Positions 17,896-26,631 of a DNA stretch of 64,000 bases are shown here, piece by piece; position 1 is the stretch's first letter; each line of letters opens with the position of its first letter. The notes beneath the pieces are model-generated. The model did no database searches. It was given only the letters and a program-made list of their open reading frames with translations, and had not been told where the DNA came from. The translations under genes were made by a program, and so were the position numbers. The stretch comes from Cellvibrio mixtus subsp. mixtus J3-8 (lineage in GTDB: Bacteria; Pseudomonadota; Gammaproteobacteria; Pseudomonadales; Cellvibrionaceae), in assembly GCF_000766945.1 (NCBI RefSeq), contig NZ_ALBT01000032.1, positions 62,001 to 126,000 of the forward strand. Direction: 5' to 3'.

Positions 17896-19407
17896 ATGTT
17901 GCGGAATTGGTATTTGACCATTGTGCTGGAGCGGACTGCGGGCGTGGCGCTGCATTTGCAATTGGTGCAGGCGATTATTCAAGAGATCCAGCGCGGCCGT
18001 TTATTGCCCGGCGCTGCATTACCCGGTAGCCGGACGATTGCCGATGCCCTGTCGCTCAATCGCAAAACGGTGGTGCAAGCCTACGATGAGTTGCTTGCAC
18101 AAGGCTGGATTGAAACCCAGGCGCGCCGCGGCGCATTTGTTTCTGCGCGTTTACCTGCACCGACAATTAAAAAAATAGATAAAAAAGCGGCACCGATTCC
18201 TGATTCCTTTGTGAAATCTTTACCACCTAATGGCCTCAGTGCATTTTTGGAATCCATTGCCGAAAAACCTGGTGCCATTCGTTTTAGCGATGGGGTGCCC
18301 GATGCGCGCCTGGTGCCGTTTGATGTACTTTCGCGCGCGTATCGCCGTGCGCTGTTGCATTCGGCTCGCGCTAATCGCCTGGCTTATGATGACCCGCGTG
18401 GAAATTTATTATTGCGCGATGCCATTGCCGATATGCTCAGGGCCGAGCGCGGTATGAGTGTGACCAACACTCAAATTTGTGTCGTGCGCGGCAGCCAGAT
18501 GGGGATTTATTTGAGTGCGCGCCTGTTGGCAATGCAGAAAATGCCTGTTAATGACGCAGCAAGCGGTGATGGTTGTGTTGTGATGGAAGATCTCGGTTAT
18601 CCTCCTGCACGCGAAGCGTTTGCCTCATTCGGAATCAGGATTGAATATATTGCGCAAGATGGTGCAGGTATGAATCTGGATGAATTGGAAATTCTTTGCA
18701 GGCGACGCAAAGTCAGTGCAGTTTATACTACGCCCCATCATCAGTTTCCCACAACCGTGATGCTTTCCGTTGAACGAAGGATTCGTTTATTGGAATTGGC
18801 GCGGCGTTACGATTTTCTGATCATCGAAGATGATTACGATCATGAATTTCATTTTTCCCACACCCCTATGCTGCCATTAGCGAGTATGGATACTGACGGG
18901 CGTGTGATTCATATCGGTTCACTTTCCAAAGTGCTCGCACCGGGATTGCGTTTGGGGTATATCGCCGCGCCGGAAATGGTAATCAATCGTTGTATGAATG
19001 AAATTATGTTGATTGATCGACAGGGGAACGCCTTAACCGAATTGGCAGTGGCAGAATTGATGCGTACCGGTGAAATAAAACGGCATGTGCGACGCGCATT
19101 AAAAATTTATAAGGAACGGCGCGATTATGCAGTGCAGCGGGTTAGTGAATTAATGCCATCGGCAACGTTTACGATTCCTGCCGGTGGCCTGGCACTCTGG
19201 CTGGCGTTGGACCCGCGCATGGATATGCAACGCTTGCAGCGCGACGCGTTATCACAGGGGGTAGCTATTTTACCTGGCCAATTATTTTCCGGAACGGGGC
19301 GAGCCATTCCTGCATTACGACTGGGTTATGCCAGTTTAAACCAACAGGAATTGGAATCCGGATTGGCGGCCCTGGTTGCGGCGATGCAACAACAGTTTCC
19401 CGTATAG
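17896..19407 (+). CDS. MocR-type transcriptional regulator (GntR HTH plus aminotransferase-like domain)
   Basis: A DNA-binding regulator of 503 residues. The N-terminal winged helix (about 10-80) has GSRTIADALSLNRKTVVQAYDEL. The C-terminal fold-type I aminotransferase domain keeps the PLP lysine in GSLSKVLAPGLRLGY and the IIEDDYDHEF motif. PLP or an amino-acid adduct is the usual effector in this family (GabR, PdxR, TauR). The ATG at 17896 has GGAGGGGG just upstream, better than the ATG at 17869. It is divergent from the aldolase operon, which is its likely target; no pdx gene is nearby, so PdxR seems unlikely. Confidence 0.9.
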   Translation: MLRNWYLTIVLERTAGVALHLQLVQAIIQEIQRGRLLPGAALPGSRTIADALSLNRKTVVQAYDELLAQGWIETQARRGAFVSARLPAPTIKKIDKKAAPIPDSFVKSLPPNGLSAFLESIAEKPGAIRFSDGVPDARLVPFDVLSRAYRRALLHSARANRLAYDDPRGNLLLRDAIADMLRAERGMSVTNTQICVVRGSQMGIYLSARLLAMQKMPVNDAASGDGCVVMEDLGYPPAREAFASFGIRIEYIAQDGAGMNLDELEILCRRRKVSAVYTTPHHQFPTTVMLSVERRIRLLELARRYDFLIIEDDYDHEFHFSHTPMLPLASMDTDGRVIHIGSLSKVLAPGLRLGYIAAPEMVINRCMNEIMLIDRQGNALTELAVAELMRTGEIKRHVRRALKIYKERRDYAVQRVSELMPSATFTIPAGGLALWLALDPRMDMQRLQRDALSQGVAILPGQLFSGTGRAIPALRLGYASLNQQELESGLAALVAAMQQQFPV

Positions 19408-19506
19408 ATGTGTACAATGGCAGTGGATTATTGCACTGATGTAAGAGCGCTTTTTTATTTCCTGATCGTTGGTTTTTTGAAAATTTACCCAGAGAGTTAA
19501 TGTGTT

Positions 19507-20637
19507 ATGCAGGTATTTACCTTTGCTTACGCCGGGCGTGAGTTTGTTGTAGCCGCTACACCGGCTACCGGGGAAGAATCCGTTAATGTGGACGGTGAAC
19601 AGGTTTCCCAGGTGCGCAACTTTAATCCTGTCAGCGAACATCGTTTCGATTTGCCGGATTTGGGTGAAGTGCGCATCAGCTTTCAAATAAATGTGTCGCT
19701 GGCACGTGTAAATTATCAATTGTGGATTGGCGGTACGCAGGTTCTGGAGGCTGAAACAGAATTATCATCTGTTCAGGATTGGCAAAGTCCTGATCGACAA
19801 CAATCGACAGTACAAGACGGAGAGCATGTGACATTGGCAGCCACCGATGTAATGCCGGCAAAACCAGTTCCGGCAAAAAGTAATTCGTGGATTTCATTGG
19901 GATTGGTTGGACTTAAATTATTAAAAACGGTACAGGTTGTTAAAGTTGCGCTGCTCGCGGCCTCGGTTGCGGTGTATAGCGTGATGTTTACCGTCGAGTT
20001 TGCATTAGCGTTAATTGGAGTATTGGTATTCCATGAATATGGCCACCTGCGTGCGATGAAAAAATTCGGAATTCCTACCAAGGGAATGTATTTGATTCCA
20101 TTTGTTGGTGGGTTGGCAGTAGGTGATTTACCGAAAACCCGTTGGCAGGATGTGTACATTTCCATGATGGGGCCGGTGTTCGGTTTAATCATGACGTTGG
20201 TGTTTTATATTGTTTATCTCGCTACCGAAAGCCATTTCGCCGGCCTGGTCGCCTCTACCAGTGCTTTATTAAATTTATTTAATTTAATTCCAGTGTATCC
20301 ACTCGACGGTGGACGCGTCGTGAAGTCATTGGTATTTTCCGGTCGTAATTATTTGGCGCTGGTCGCGCTCCTGAGTATTTCGGCATTGTGTTTTGTATTT
20401 GCCTGGAAGCTCGGTTTTTATTTCATTACTTTTTTTATTGTGATTGGTGTGATTGATATAGTGGCGGGGTGGCGGGTTGGCCTTGCAGAAGACATAACGC
20501 CGCTAAATCGGTATGGCCTCTGGTTTTCCGTATTCTGGTATTTGGCAATTGTTGCACTCTTTTTAGGAATGATTGTAATGATTGCACAGGATGGATTGCC
20601 CGGTTCGGAAATCGCGATGAAAGTTCTGGCGTCTTAA
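19507..20637 (+). CDS. M50 (site-2 protease) family membrane metalloprotease
   Basis: A 376-residue protein. The N-terminal 125 residues form a soluble beta-rich region of no recognised domain, followed by several transmembrane helices from about 128. The zinc site HEYGH is at 176-180 within a helix, and the third ligand lies in the PLDGGR motif (D267), both diagnostic of S2P-type intramembrane proteases. Such enzymes release membrane-bound regulators or process lipoproteins or peptides; the substrate here is unknown. It is monocistronic and followed by a good terminator. Confidence 0.87.
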   Translation: MQVFTFAYAGREFVVAATPATGEESVNVDGEQVSQVRNFNPVSEHRFDLPDLGEVRISFQINVSLARVNYQLWIGGTQVLEAETELSSVQDWQSPDRQQSTVQDGEHVTLAATDVMPAKPVPAKSNSWISLGLVGLKLLKTVQVVKVALLAASVAVYSVMFTVEFALALIGVLVFHEYGHLRAMKKFGIPTKGMYLIPFVGGLAVGDLPKTRWQDVYISMMGPVFGLIMTLVFYIVYLATESHFAGLVASTSALLNLFNLIPVYPLDGGRVVKSLVFSGRNYLALVALLSISALCFVFAWKLGFYFITFFIVIGVIDIVAGWRVGLAEDITPLNRYGLWFSVFWYLAIVALFLGMIVMIAQDGLPGSEIAMKVLAS

Positions 20638-20670
20638 TCTTCAAAATAAATTCCTTTCTATAAAAAAACA

Positions 20671-20698
20671 AAAAGCCTGTCGCACGACGGGCTTTTTT
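20671..20698 (+). terminator. intrinsic terminator of the M50 gene
   Basis: AAAAGCC-T-GTC / GAC-G-GGCTTTT forms a stem with one G-U pair and a short GCAC loop, followed by six T. It lies 33 bases past the stop of the M50 protease gene. Confidence 0.85.
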
Positions 20699-20792
20699 AT
20701 GCGTGTAAACCAGTAATTGCCACGTTCTGTTCTACACTGGAATCAGGTTTGCTTAGTGTGTGGTTGTTGTTTGATTGCTGCCGGTTAAGTAA

Positions 20793-20828
20793 TAAATATC
20801 GATTTAATGATAAATATCGATTGAATGA
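20793..20828 (+). repeat. 18-bp tandem direct repeat upstream of the Oar-like receptor
   Basis: The unit TAAATATCGATTKAATGA occurs twice head to tail (20793-20810 and 20811-20828, one mismatch), and a third degenerate ATCGATT copy follows at about 20837-20843. Each unit holds the palindrome ATCGAT. The array ends about 45 bases before the receptor start, so it may be a cluster of regulator sites. Confidence 0.55.
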
Positions 20829-20872
20829 TGAATAAAATCGATTCCTCCAATAATTAAGAAAAGGAAACGCTT

Positions 20873-23848
20873 ATGTATACTGATACCCCGTCCCCATTGC
20901 TTGCCTCCACTGATATTCACAGCGCGCGCAAAAAAGTCCTCGCTACGGCGATTGGCTTTTTAGCGGCTATGACAATCGCGTTGCCTGTTTCTGCCCAAAT
21001 TGGTAGCGCAAGTTTGAGTGGGATTATTGAAACACGCGATCAACCGTTTGCCGGTGCAGCTGTTACCGTCACTAACACAGCGAATGGACACACAGCCAAA
21101 ACCATCACTAAAGCTGATGGTAGCTACACACTGACCGGTTTGCCGCCGGGGTCTTATCGCATCAGTATCGCGGGGAAAAATTTGCAGGGCCAAAAGCCCG
21201 TCAATTTAAAAGTGGGACAAAAGGTCAATTTCAGTATTGATCTTGAGCAAACCAGCGCTGAGCAACCCGTGCAGGAATTGTTAGTACTGGGTACCCAGGA
21301 AAGTGTTTCGGTGGCCGGTGAGGTGGGAACCAATATCACCCTGGAGCAAATTGAATCCTTGCCGCAAACCTCGCGCAATTTCCTCGCGTTTGCGGACCTT
21401 GCTCCGGGCGTGCAATTTAATGAAGGGCAGGAAGGTAGTACTACTATTCAAGGCGGGGCACAAAGCCCTAATGCTATTAATGTATTTATCGATGGCGTGG
21501 GGCAAAAAAATTACGTATTGCGCGGGGGTATTAGCGGGCAAGACGCGAGTCGCGGCACACCATTTCCGCAATCAGCCATTGCTGAATATAAAGTAATTAC
21601 CCAAAATTATTCCGCTGAATATGATCAATTAAGCAGTGCCGCTATTGTCGCGGTAACCGCGTCGGGTACTAACGAATTTAAAGGCGGATTTTTTTACGAT
21701 TATACCGATGAAGGGATGCGCGAAAAAAATCCCAATGAATTAAAAGTATATAAAAAAACACCCAGCCGGAAAATCCAGTACGGGGCGAGTGTGGGCGGCC
21801 CTATTATGGAGGACAAACTCCATTTCTTTGTCGCTTACGAAGGGAAAACCAATAATGACCCGCGCAATGTTGTTGTTGGCTCAAGTTACGACGTCACTAA
21901 ATTGCCGGAAGGTATTCGTGCACAATTAGGTGGTGTGAGTGCGAGTTTTGAAGAAGATTTAATTTTCGGCAAGCTCAGTTACGCGCTCAACGATGAGCAG
22001 AAACTTGAGCTCACTGCCAAGTATCGCGATGAAACGGAATTAACCGGCATTGGCGGGCAAGAAGTATTGAGTTTCGGTACCGACAAAGAAAACGAAGAAA
22101 CCCGTTGGGTATTAAGCCATAACTGGCGCAGTGAAAACTGGTTAAATGATTTTCGCATTACTTACGAAGATTACACGTTTAATCCGCGCCCCCATACCTT
22201 GGGAAATGGTGTGGTGTTATTTAATGCTGCTGATAAATTAGTATTGAATACCGGAGCCGGGCGCGACTACCAGGAAAAGAGCCAATCCGGTTGGGGACTA
22301 CAAGAAGATTTTACTTATACATCATTCATTAATCACAAAATTAAAACCGGCTTTAAATATAAATCGGTTGAACTGTCATCGGCAGAGCAACAGCCGTTTA
22401 ATCCGCAATATCGCTACAATATTGATTATTCCTGGACCCAACCTTACCGTGTAGAGTGGGGCGCGCCTTTAGTGGGAATCGGCGATGGCACTGTGCGCAG
22501 TGATAATGAGCAAATCGGAATTTATATCCAGGATGATTGGGATGTGACCGAGCGATTGACATTGAACCTTGGTGTACGTTGGGATTACGAGAAATCAGAT
22601 GCGTATCTTGATTACCAAACTCCCGCGGCAGTTGTTACGGCATTGCGCAATTGGCGCAACCTGGATAATTCCAATGTGAATGTGGAAGATTACATCAGCA
22701 CGGGAAATAACCGCGATACTTTTACCGATGCATGGCAACCACGCGCCGGATTTAGTTACGACTTCGGTACAGAATATAATATGGTATTGTTTGGTGGTGC
22801 TGGCCGAGCCTATGACCGCAATTTGTTTGATAATTTACAACTCGAAGCAACCAAAGCCACATTTCCCACTTACAGCATTAATTTTGATTCGGAAGATCCA
22901 CAACATAATTGCGACCCGGCAGTTGAAACCAACTGTGCAACCTGGAATCCGAAATATTTAACGCGCGAAGGCCTGGATGAATTGCTTTATTTAAATAGCG
23001 GCGCAGGGCGTGAAGTCTATTTGGTGCATAACGATTTAAAAACACCTTACTCTGATCAATTCAGTTTAGGCGTACGCGCATCGCTGGGTGTTTGGGAAAC
23101 GGAAGCGAGTTTATCGCACATAAAAAGTCATGATGGTTTTGTATGGATGCTAATTAACCGTCGCCCTGACGGCACTTTTTTTGAGCCGGGTGCAACCTGG
23201 GGGCAACCATGGGGGTTTGGTATTCCCGGTTACAGTAATGGCTTGATTGGGATGAATGGCCTGGAGTCGGAATCTGATTCGTTGTATATCAAAATGGATA
23301 AACCCAAAGCAGATGATTTTTGGGGCGTGACCGTCGCATATACCTATACAGATGCGCAGGAAAACCGCAAATCCGGTGAAACCTTCGCGCTGGACTATCC
23401 GAGTATGGATGATTACACCTGGTACGATTCAACATCAGTTCCGGAACATCGGTTAGTGATAGCCGCATTATTTGATTTACCGGGTGGGGTGGATTTTTCG
23501 GCAAAACTAAATCTGGAAAGTGTGAAAACTTATATGGGAATTGATTGCCGCCCCGGTTGGAATGCGTGTAAATACAATACATTTAAACCGGAAAGTAATG
23601 GATTCATCGGCTTCAAACAATTGGATATTGCGTTTAGTAAAAAAATTCCTACCAATTGGTTAGCGCCCGATAGTGAATTGGGTTTACGGTTGGACATTCT
23701 CAACGTAACTAATGCAGTAAATTATGGTGGTTATCAGGATTGGCATGGCGCTCCCGGTGAAGATTTACCAGCTAATTTTGCGCAGCCCAATGATACTTTT
23801 GATGGCCCACCCGCCACGCTCAAATTGGGCGTCAATTGGAATTGGTAA
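20873..23848 (+). CDS. Oar-like TonB-dependent receptor with N-terminal carboxypeptidase-regulatory domain
   Basis: An outer-membrane receptor of 991 residues. A long leader with a hydrophobic core ends at VSAQ (about residue 42). A CarboxypepD_reg-like beta-sandwich follows (about 48-125; GIIETRDQPFAGAAVTVTN, GSYTLTGLPPGSYRISI), then a plug region with LPQTSRNFLAFADLAPGV and a large barrel. This Oar-like architecture lacks a classical SusC TonB box but is common in Cellvibrio, Xanthomonas and Myxococcus. The barrel contains Cys pairs (HNCDPAVETNCATW) likely to form disulfides in loops. The substrate is unknown; no SusD or hydrolase gene is adjacent. An AAGGAAA site precedes the ATG. Confidence 0.9.
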   Translation: MYTDTPSPLLASTDIHSARKKVLATAIGFLAAMTIALPVSAQIGSASLSGIIETRDQPFAGAAVTVTNTANGHTAKTITKADGSYTLTGLPPGSYRISIAGKNLQGQKPVNLKVGQKVNFSIDLEQTSAEQPVQELLVLGTQESVSVAGEVGTNITLEQIESLPQTSRNFLAFADLAPGVQFNEGQEGSTTIQGGAQSPNAINVFIDGVGQKNYVLRGGISGQDASRGTPFPQSAIAEYKVITQNYSAEYDQLSSAAIVAVTASGTNEFKGGFFYDYTDEGMREKNPNELKVYKKTPSRKIQYGASVGGPIMEDKLHFFVAYEGKTNNDPRNVVVGSSYDVTKLPEGIRAQLGGVSASFEEDLIFGKLSYALNDEQKLELTAKYRDETELTGIGGQEVLSFGTDKENEETRWVLSHNWRSENWLNDFRITYEDYTFNPRPHTLGNGVVLFNAADKLVLNTGAGRDYQEKSQSGWGLQEDFTYTSFINHKIKTGFKYKSVELSSAEQQPFNPQYRYNIDYSWTQPYRVEWGAPLVGIGDGTVRSDNEQIGIYIQDDWDVTERLTLNLGVRWDYEKSDAYLDYQTPAAVVTALRNWRNLDNSNVNVEDYISTGNNRDTFTDAWQPRAGFSYDFGTEYNMVLFGGAGRAYDRNLFDNLQLEATKATFPTYSINFDSEDPQHNCDPAVETNCATWNPKYLTREGLDELLYLNSGAGREVYLVHNDLKTPYSDQFSLGVRASLGVWETEASLSHIKSHDGFVWMLINRRPDGTFFEPGATWGQPWGFGIPGYSNGLIGMNGLESESDSLYIKMDKPKADDFWGVTVAYTYTDAQENRKSGETFALDYPSMDDYTWYDSTSVPEHRLVIAALFDLPGGVDFSAKLNLESVKTYMGIDCRPGWNACKYNTFKPESNGFIGFKQLDIAFSKKIPTNWLAPDSELGLRLDILNVTNAVNYGGYQDWHGAPGEDLPANFAQPNDTFDGPPATLKLGVNWNW

Positions 23849-23953
23849 ATTCTAACGTTGTAGCCCGTATGGAGCCCTTGTGAATACAAGGACTTGTATG
23901 TCTCGATCACGTATTCGATTCACTCCTTATGGCTAGGCAATATTCAGCGGCTT

Positions 23954-23987
23954 AAAAAAATCCCCGACATGTCGGGGATTTTTTTTT
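23954..23987. terminator. bidirectional intrinsic terminator
   Basis: The perfect inverted repeat TCCCCGAC-AT-GTCGGGGA is flanked by seven A on the left and nine T on the right. It separates the plus-strand Oar-like receptor from the convergent lipoprotein gene at 24003-24560. Confidence 0.93.
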
Positions 23988-24002
23988 GCAATTCAATTCT
24001 AT

Positions 24003-24560
24003 TTAAAGGAATGGATCTTCCGCATCAGCCGGAAAATAACGTTCTGCGGTTATTACCGCCGGCTTGATTCTGTGCGCGAGCAAATCATCCACATCCTGAT
24101 TTACGCGCGTTACCAATTCCAGTGCCTGGTCGCGATCCAGGGACTCCAGTAACGCGTTGCCCCATATGGAAACATGGCGCAAATAAATCGTGCGAGTGTC
24201 AGATTTTTTCGCCCACTCGGCAGATACCTGCCGGCCAATACGGTCAACTTTAAGTTTGATTTCTTTCGCCTGCGCAGGGTCGTCAATCTGTTCCAGCAAT
24301 TCGTTGGTCATTTTTGTCCAGCCGCGACCATAGAGTTCCCAGCCGTTATAAAAACGCACAATCCAGGTCAGGTATTCCTGTTGTGTCTGGACTTCTTTGT
24401 TGGTTTTGTCAGCTTCAAATGCTTCAACAAAATACGCGCGTGACGGCATAGTCGCGGGCCAGTTTTCATCGCGCGCCAGTTTTTGGGTGCTACAGGCGAA
24501 TAAACCGGAAACCAGCACGAGTAATGCCAGCAAACGAAAAAGAGGTGCGGTGTTCTGCAT
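24003..24560 (-). CDS. predicted lipoprotein, unknown function
   Basis: A 185-residue protein with a signal peptide and lipobox LFAC (Cys about residue 23), followed by a mostly helical, charged domain rich in Trp, Lys and Asp. Not recognised as a named family. The ATG at 24560 follows a gap of about 170 bases from the DUF3300 gene, which is also on the minus strand, so the two could be co-transcribed. Envelope location is inferred from the lipobox. Confidence 0.75.
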   Translation of the reverse strand: MQNTAPLFRLLALLVLVSGLFACSTQKLARDENWPATMPSRAYFVEAFEADKTNKEVQTQQEYLTWIVRFYNGWELYGRGWTKMTNELLEQIDDPAQAKEIKLKVDRIGRQVSAEWAKKSDTRTIYLRHVSIWGNALLESLDRDQALELVTRVNQDVDDLLAHRIKPAVITAERYFPADAEDPFL

Positions 24561-24690
24561 AGGGGTTCAATTAACTCTGGAAATTGAAGGTTGGGTCAGT
24601 GTGACGCGGGTTTGTTGCAATAGTATAAAAGCAGGAATGAGGAGAAATACAGTGTCCTGATGGGCAGGATTCAGAATATTCTGTTTAGTC

Positions 24691-24711
24691 CCGGCAGGAA
24701 AATCCTGCCGG
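24691..24711. other. perfect 9-bp stem-loop without U-tract
   Basis: CCGGCAGGA-AAA-TCCTGCCGG forms a strong hairpin 23 bases past the DUF3300 stop on the minus strand. There is no poly-U after it on either strand, so it could be a mRNA 3'-end stabiliser, a factor-dependent terminator element or a REP-like palindrome. Confidence 0.45.
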
Positions 24712-24733
24712 TGCTTATAAGTTGTGCAATTCG

Positions 24734-26362
24734 TTAGCGTTCGCGGCCACCGCGAATTTCACTGCGCTCATTGGACGGGCGACTTTCCCTGCCACCGCCA
24801 CCGCCACCGCTATCGCGAAACCTTTCCATACGTTCTGCGCGCTGTGGTTGCTCTGCACGCTCCGTGCGTTGTTGTTGAAAACGTTCAACACGCTCTGTGC
24901 GTGGCTGCTCGGTGCGCGACTCTGTGCGTTGGATCTGCGGACGCTCGGTGCGGTCTTGCTGGAAACGCTCCGGGCGTGGGGTTTGGGTTCGCTCGATACG
25001 CTGTGGATTTAATCGCTCCTGCGGTGTGCGGCTTTCCTGTTGGCGGTTAATATCGCGATTTTCCTGCCCATTGACCTGGCGATCAGCATCGCGATTTTCC
25101 GTATTCCAGCGACGATTTGCTTGTGTATTTTGGCCATCACTCCGCAATGTGCCCAAATTGCGCTCGTTAGTACGGGTATTCATTCGTTCACGCAATTGTT
25201 CTGCGCGTGGTTGTGCACGTTCATTATCAGCAGCAACCCGATTGGTCGGGGTATTAATTTGCCCTGCCTGACGACGTTCGAGGCGTTGCTGGAATTCATC
25301 GGAACGATTTTGCCGCTGGTCGCGTGCCTGGTTGGGAGCAATGTTGGGGTTATTGCGTGCCCGGTCATCGCCACGCCATTGCGCGCGATTATCGCCACGA
25401 ACATTGTCCCCTCGCACATTGTCGCCACGTAAATTGGCGCGATAGGATTGCGAATCACGGAAACTTTCACGGGGACTATTAAAGCGCTCACGTGTTGGAT
25501 TGTCGTAATAGGCAACGCCGCGTCTATGCACCGGGTTGTGGCTCCAGCGTGTTGCATCAACATGGCGCACTACACTGCGGCTATCGTAAAAGCGATGACC
25601 ACTGTGATGGTGACGGTCTACTACATAAACGCGGCGGTCGCGCCAATGGCAGCCACTGAAATAAAAGCGTGGGCCGATATAAACGCGCGGCCCCCAGTAG
25701 AAACCGCTTACAAATACATAACTACTGGGGTAATTCCAATATACCGGTGGGTAATCCGGCCACCACCAACTGCCGTAAACCACACGGGTATCGTAAGCGG
25801 GAACATATACCACCCGCTCGACGCTCGGTTCGATCACGATGGTTTTTTCTTCGCGGATCACGCGCACATGTTCAACTTTATCCAGATGACCGGAGGCATA
25901 AGCGCGATTACGTAATTTCTGCACGCTGTCCATTACCCGTTCTTCATCGGCGAGAAAGGCGTCACCCAATTGTTGGGTCCAATCCAGGTCTTCGCTCATG
26001 CGACGCAAAATATCGGGGAAGGCGACCAACGCTTTTACGCTTGGGTCCCAATCGCGGTTGTCGACAGCATCTACTGCATCATCACCTTTGTAGCGGGTAT
26101 TGTTACGTGCCCAGCGATCTGCCTCTACAACTTCCAGTGGATAAGTAGATGCAATCAATACATGTGATAACACGGTATCGGGGTAAAGTGCGACAGGGGC
26201 GAGTAGGGAATCCAGCTGTGCTTCGCTGAAACTGGCCTGGGCTGCAGTGGTGCTATAAGTGGTGCGATCCACCGCCTGGCTGGTTGTGCAGCCCACCACC
26301 AGGGGTAATAACAGGCCGATGGTTAACGCAAGTTTGCCGGGGCGTTGCAGTAACTGGCTCAT
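24734..26362 (-). CDS. DUF3300 family lipoprotein with Arg/Glu/Gln-rich repeat tail
   Basis: A 542-residue envelope protein. The lipobox VVGC lies near residue 25. The DUF3300 domain (about 45-230) has LLAPVALYPDTVLSHVLIASTYPLEVVEADRW and VVYVPAYDTRVVYGSWWWPDYPP. After it comes an extended low-complexity region: RGDNVRGDNVRGDN copies, then repeats based on RTER and PQ, then a glycine run and an Arg/Glu-rich end. The tail is probably disordered and strongly charged. The function of the family is unknown. The opposite strand is open in several frames as a by-product of this composition. Confidence 0.87.
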   Translation of the reverse strand: MSQLLQRPGKLALTIGLLLPLVVGCTTSQAVDRTTYSTTAAQASFSEAQLDSLLAPVALYPDTVLSHVLIASTYPLEVVEADRWARNNTRYKGDDAVDAVDNRDWDPSVKALVAFPDILRRMSEDLDWTQQLGDAFLADEERVMDSVQKLRNRAYASGHLDKVEHVRVIREEKTIVIEPSVERVVYVPAYDTRVVYGSWWWPDYPPVYWNYPSSYVFVSGFYWGPRVYIGPRFYFSGCHWRDRRVYVVDRHHHSGHRFYDSRSVVRHVDATRWSHNPVHRRGVAYYDNPTRERFNSPRESFRDSQSYRANLRGDNVRGDNVRGDNRAQWRGDDRARNNPNIAPNQARDQRQNRSDEFQQRLERRQAGQINTPTNRVAADNERAQPRAEQLRERMNTRTNERNLGTLRSDGQNTQANRRWNTENRDADRQVNGQENRDINRQQESRTPQERLNPQRIERTQTPRPERFQQDRTERPQIQRTESRTEQPRTERVERFQQQRTERAEQPQRAERMERFRDSGGGGGGRESRPSNERSEIRGGRER

Positions 26363-26561
26363 GATTTTCTCGCTCGCTTTGTGCGCGTGTTAAGGGTGTT
26401 TAGAGTAGACGGCGTTATTAGCTTTATCTTGGGCTATTACCGGAAACGGAAATTCCCAAGGTTGATTCATATATAGGCGGGCGGCGCTTAATGCAGGCTG
26501 AACTGATTGTGCATGAAGATAAATCGTGCAGGCAGATTAAATCGGACCATCTCGTTCTTGC

Positions 26562-26589
26562 TTGACTAATCGGGTGCCGCCCCGATAAT
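26562..26589 (+). promoter_or_regulatory. sigma-70 promoter for minCDE
   Basis: TTGACT (26562-26567) and GATAAT (26584-26589) are separated by 16 bases, close to the sigma-70 consensus, and lie 42 bases before the minC start. Confidence 0.55.
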
Positions 26590-26631
26590 GGCGCACTTCC
26601 CCAAAATCGACCTATAACCCGAGATTCGCGC

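Noticed and set aside
23862-23940. Imperfect inverted repeat (GTAGCCCGTATGGAG versus CTCCTTATGGCTAG) after the Oar-like receptor
   Set aside because: It may be a decayed palindromic repeat, but the arms match poorly and no second copy was seen in the window.
24722-26167. Several long plus-strand reading frames opposite the DUF3300 gene
   Set aside because: They mirror the Arg-rich repeat region on the other strand, have no ribosome binding sites and give cysteine- and serine-rich peptides unlike real proteins; the minus-strand protein has recognisable domains.
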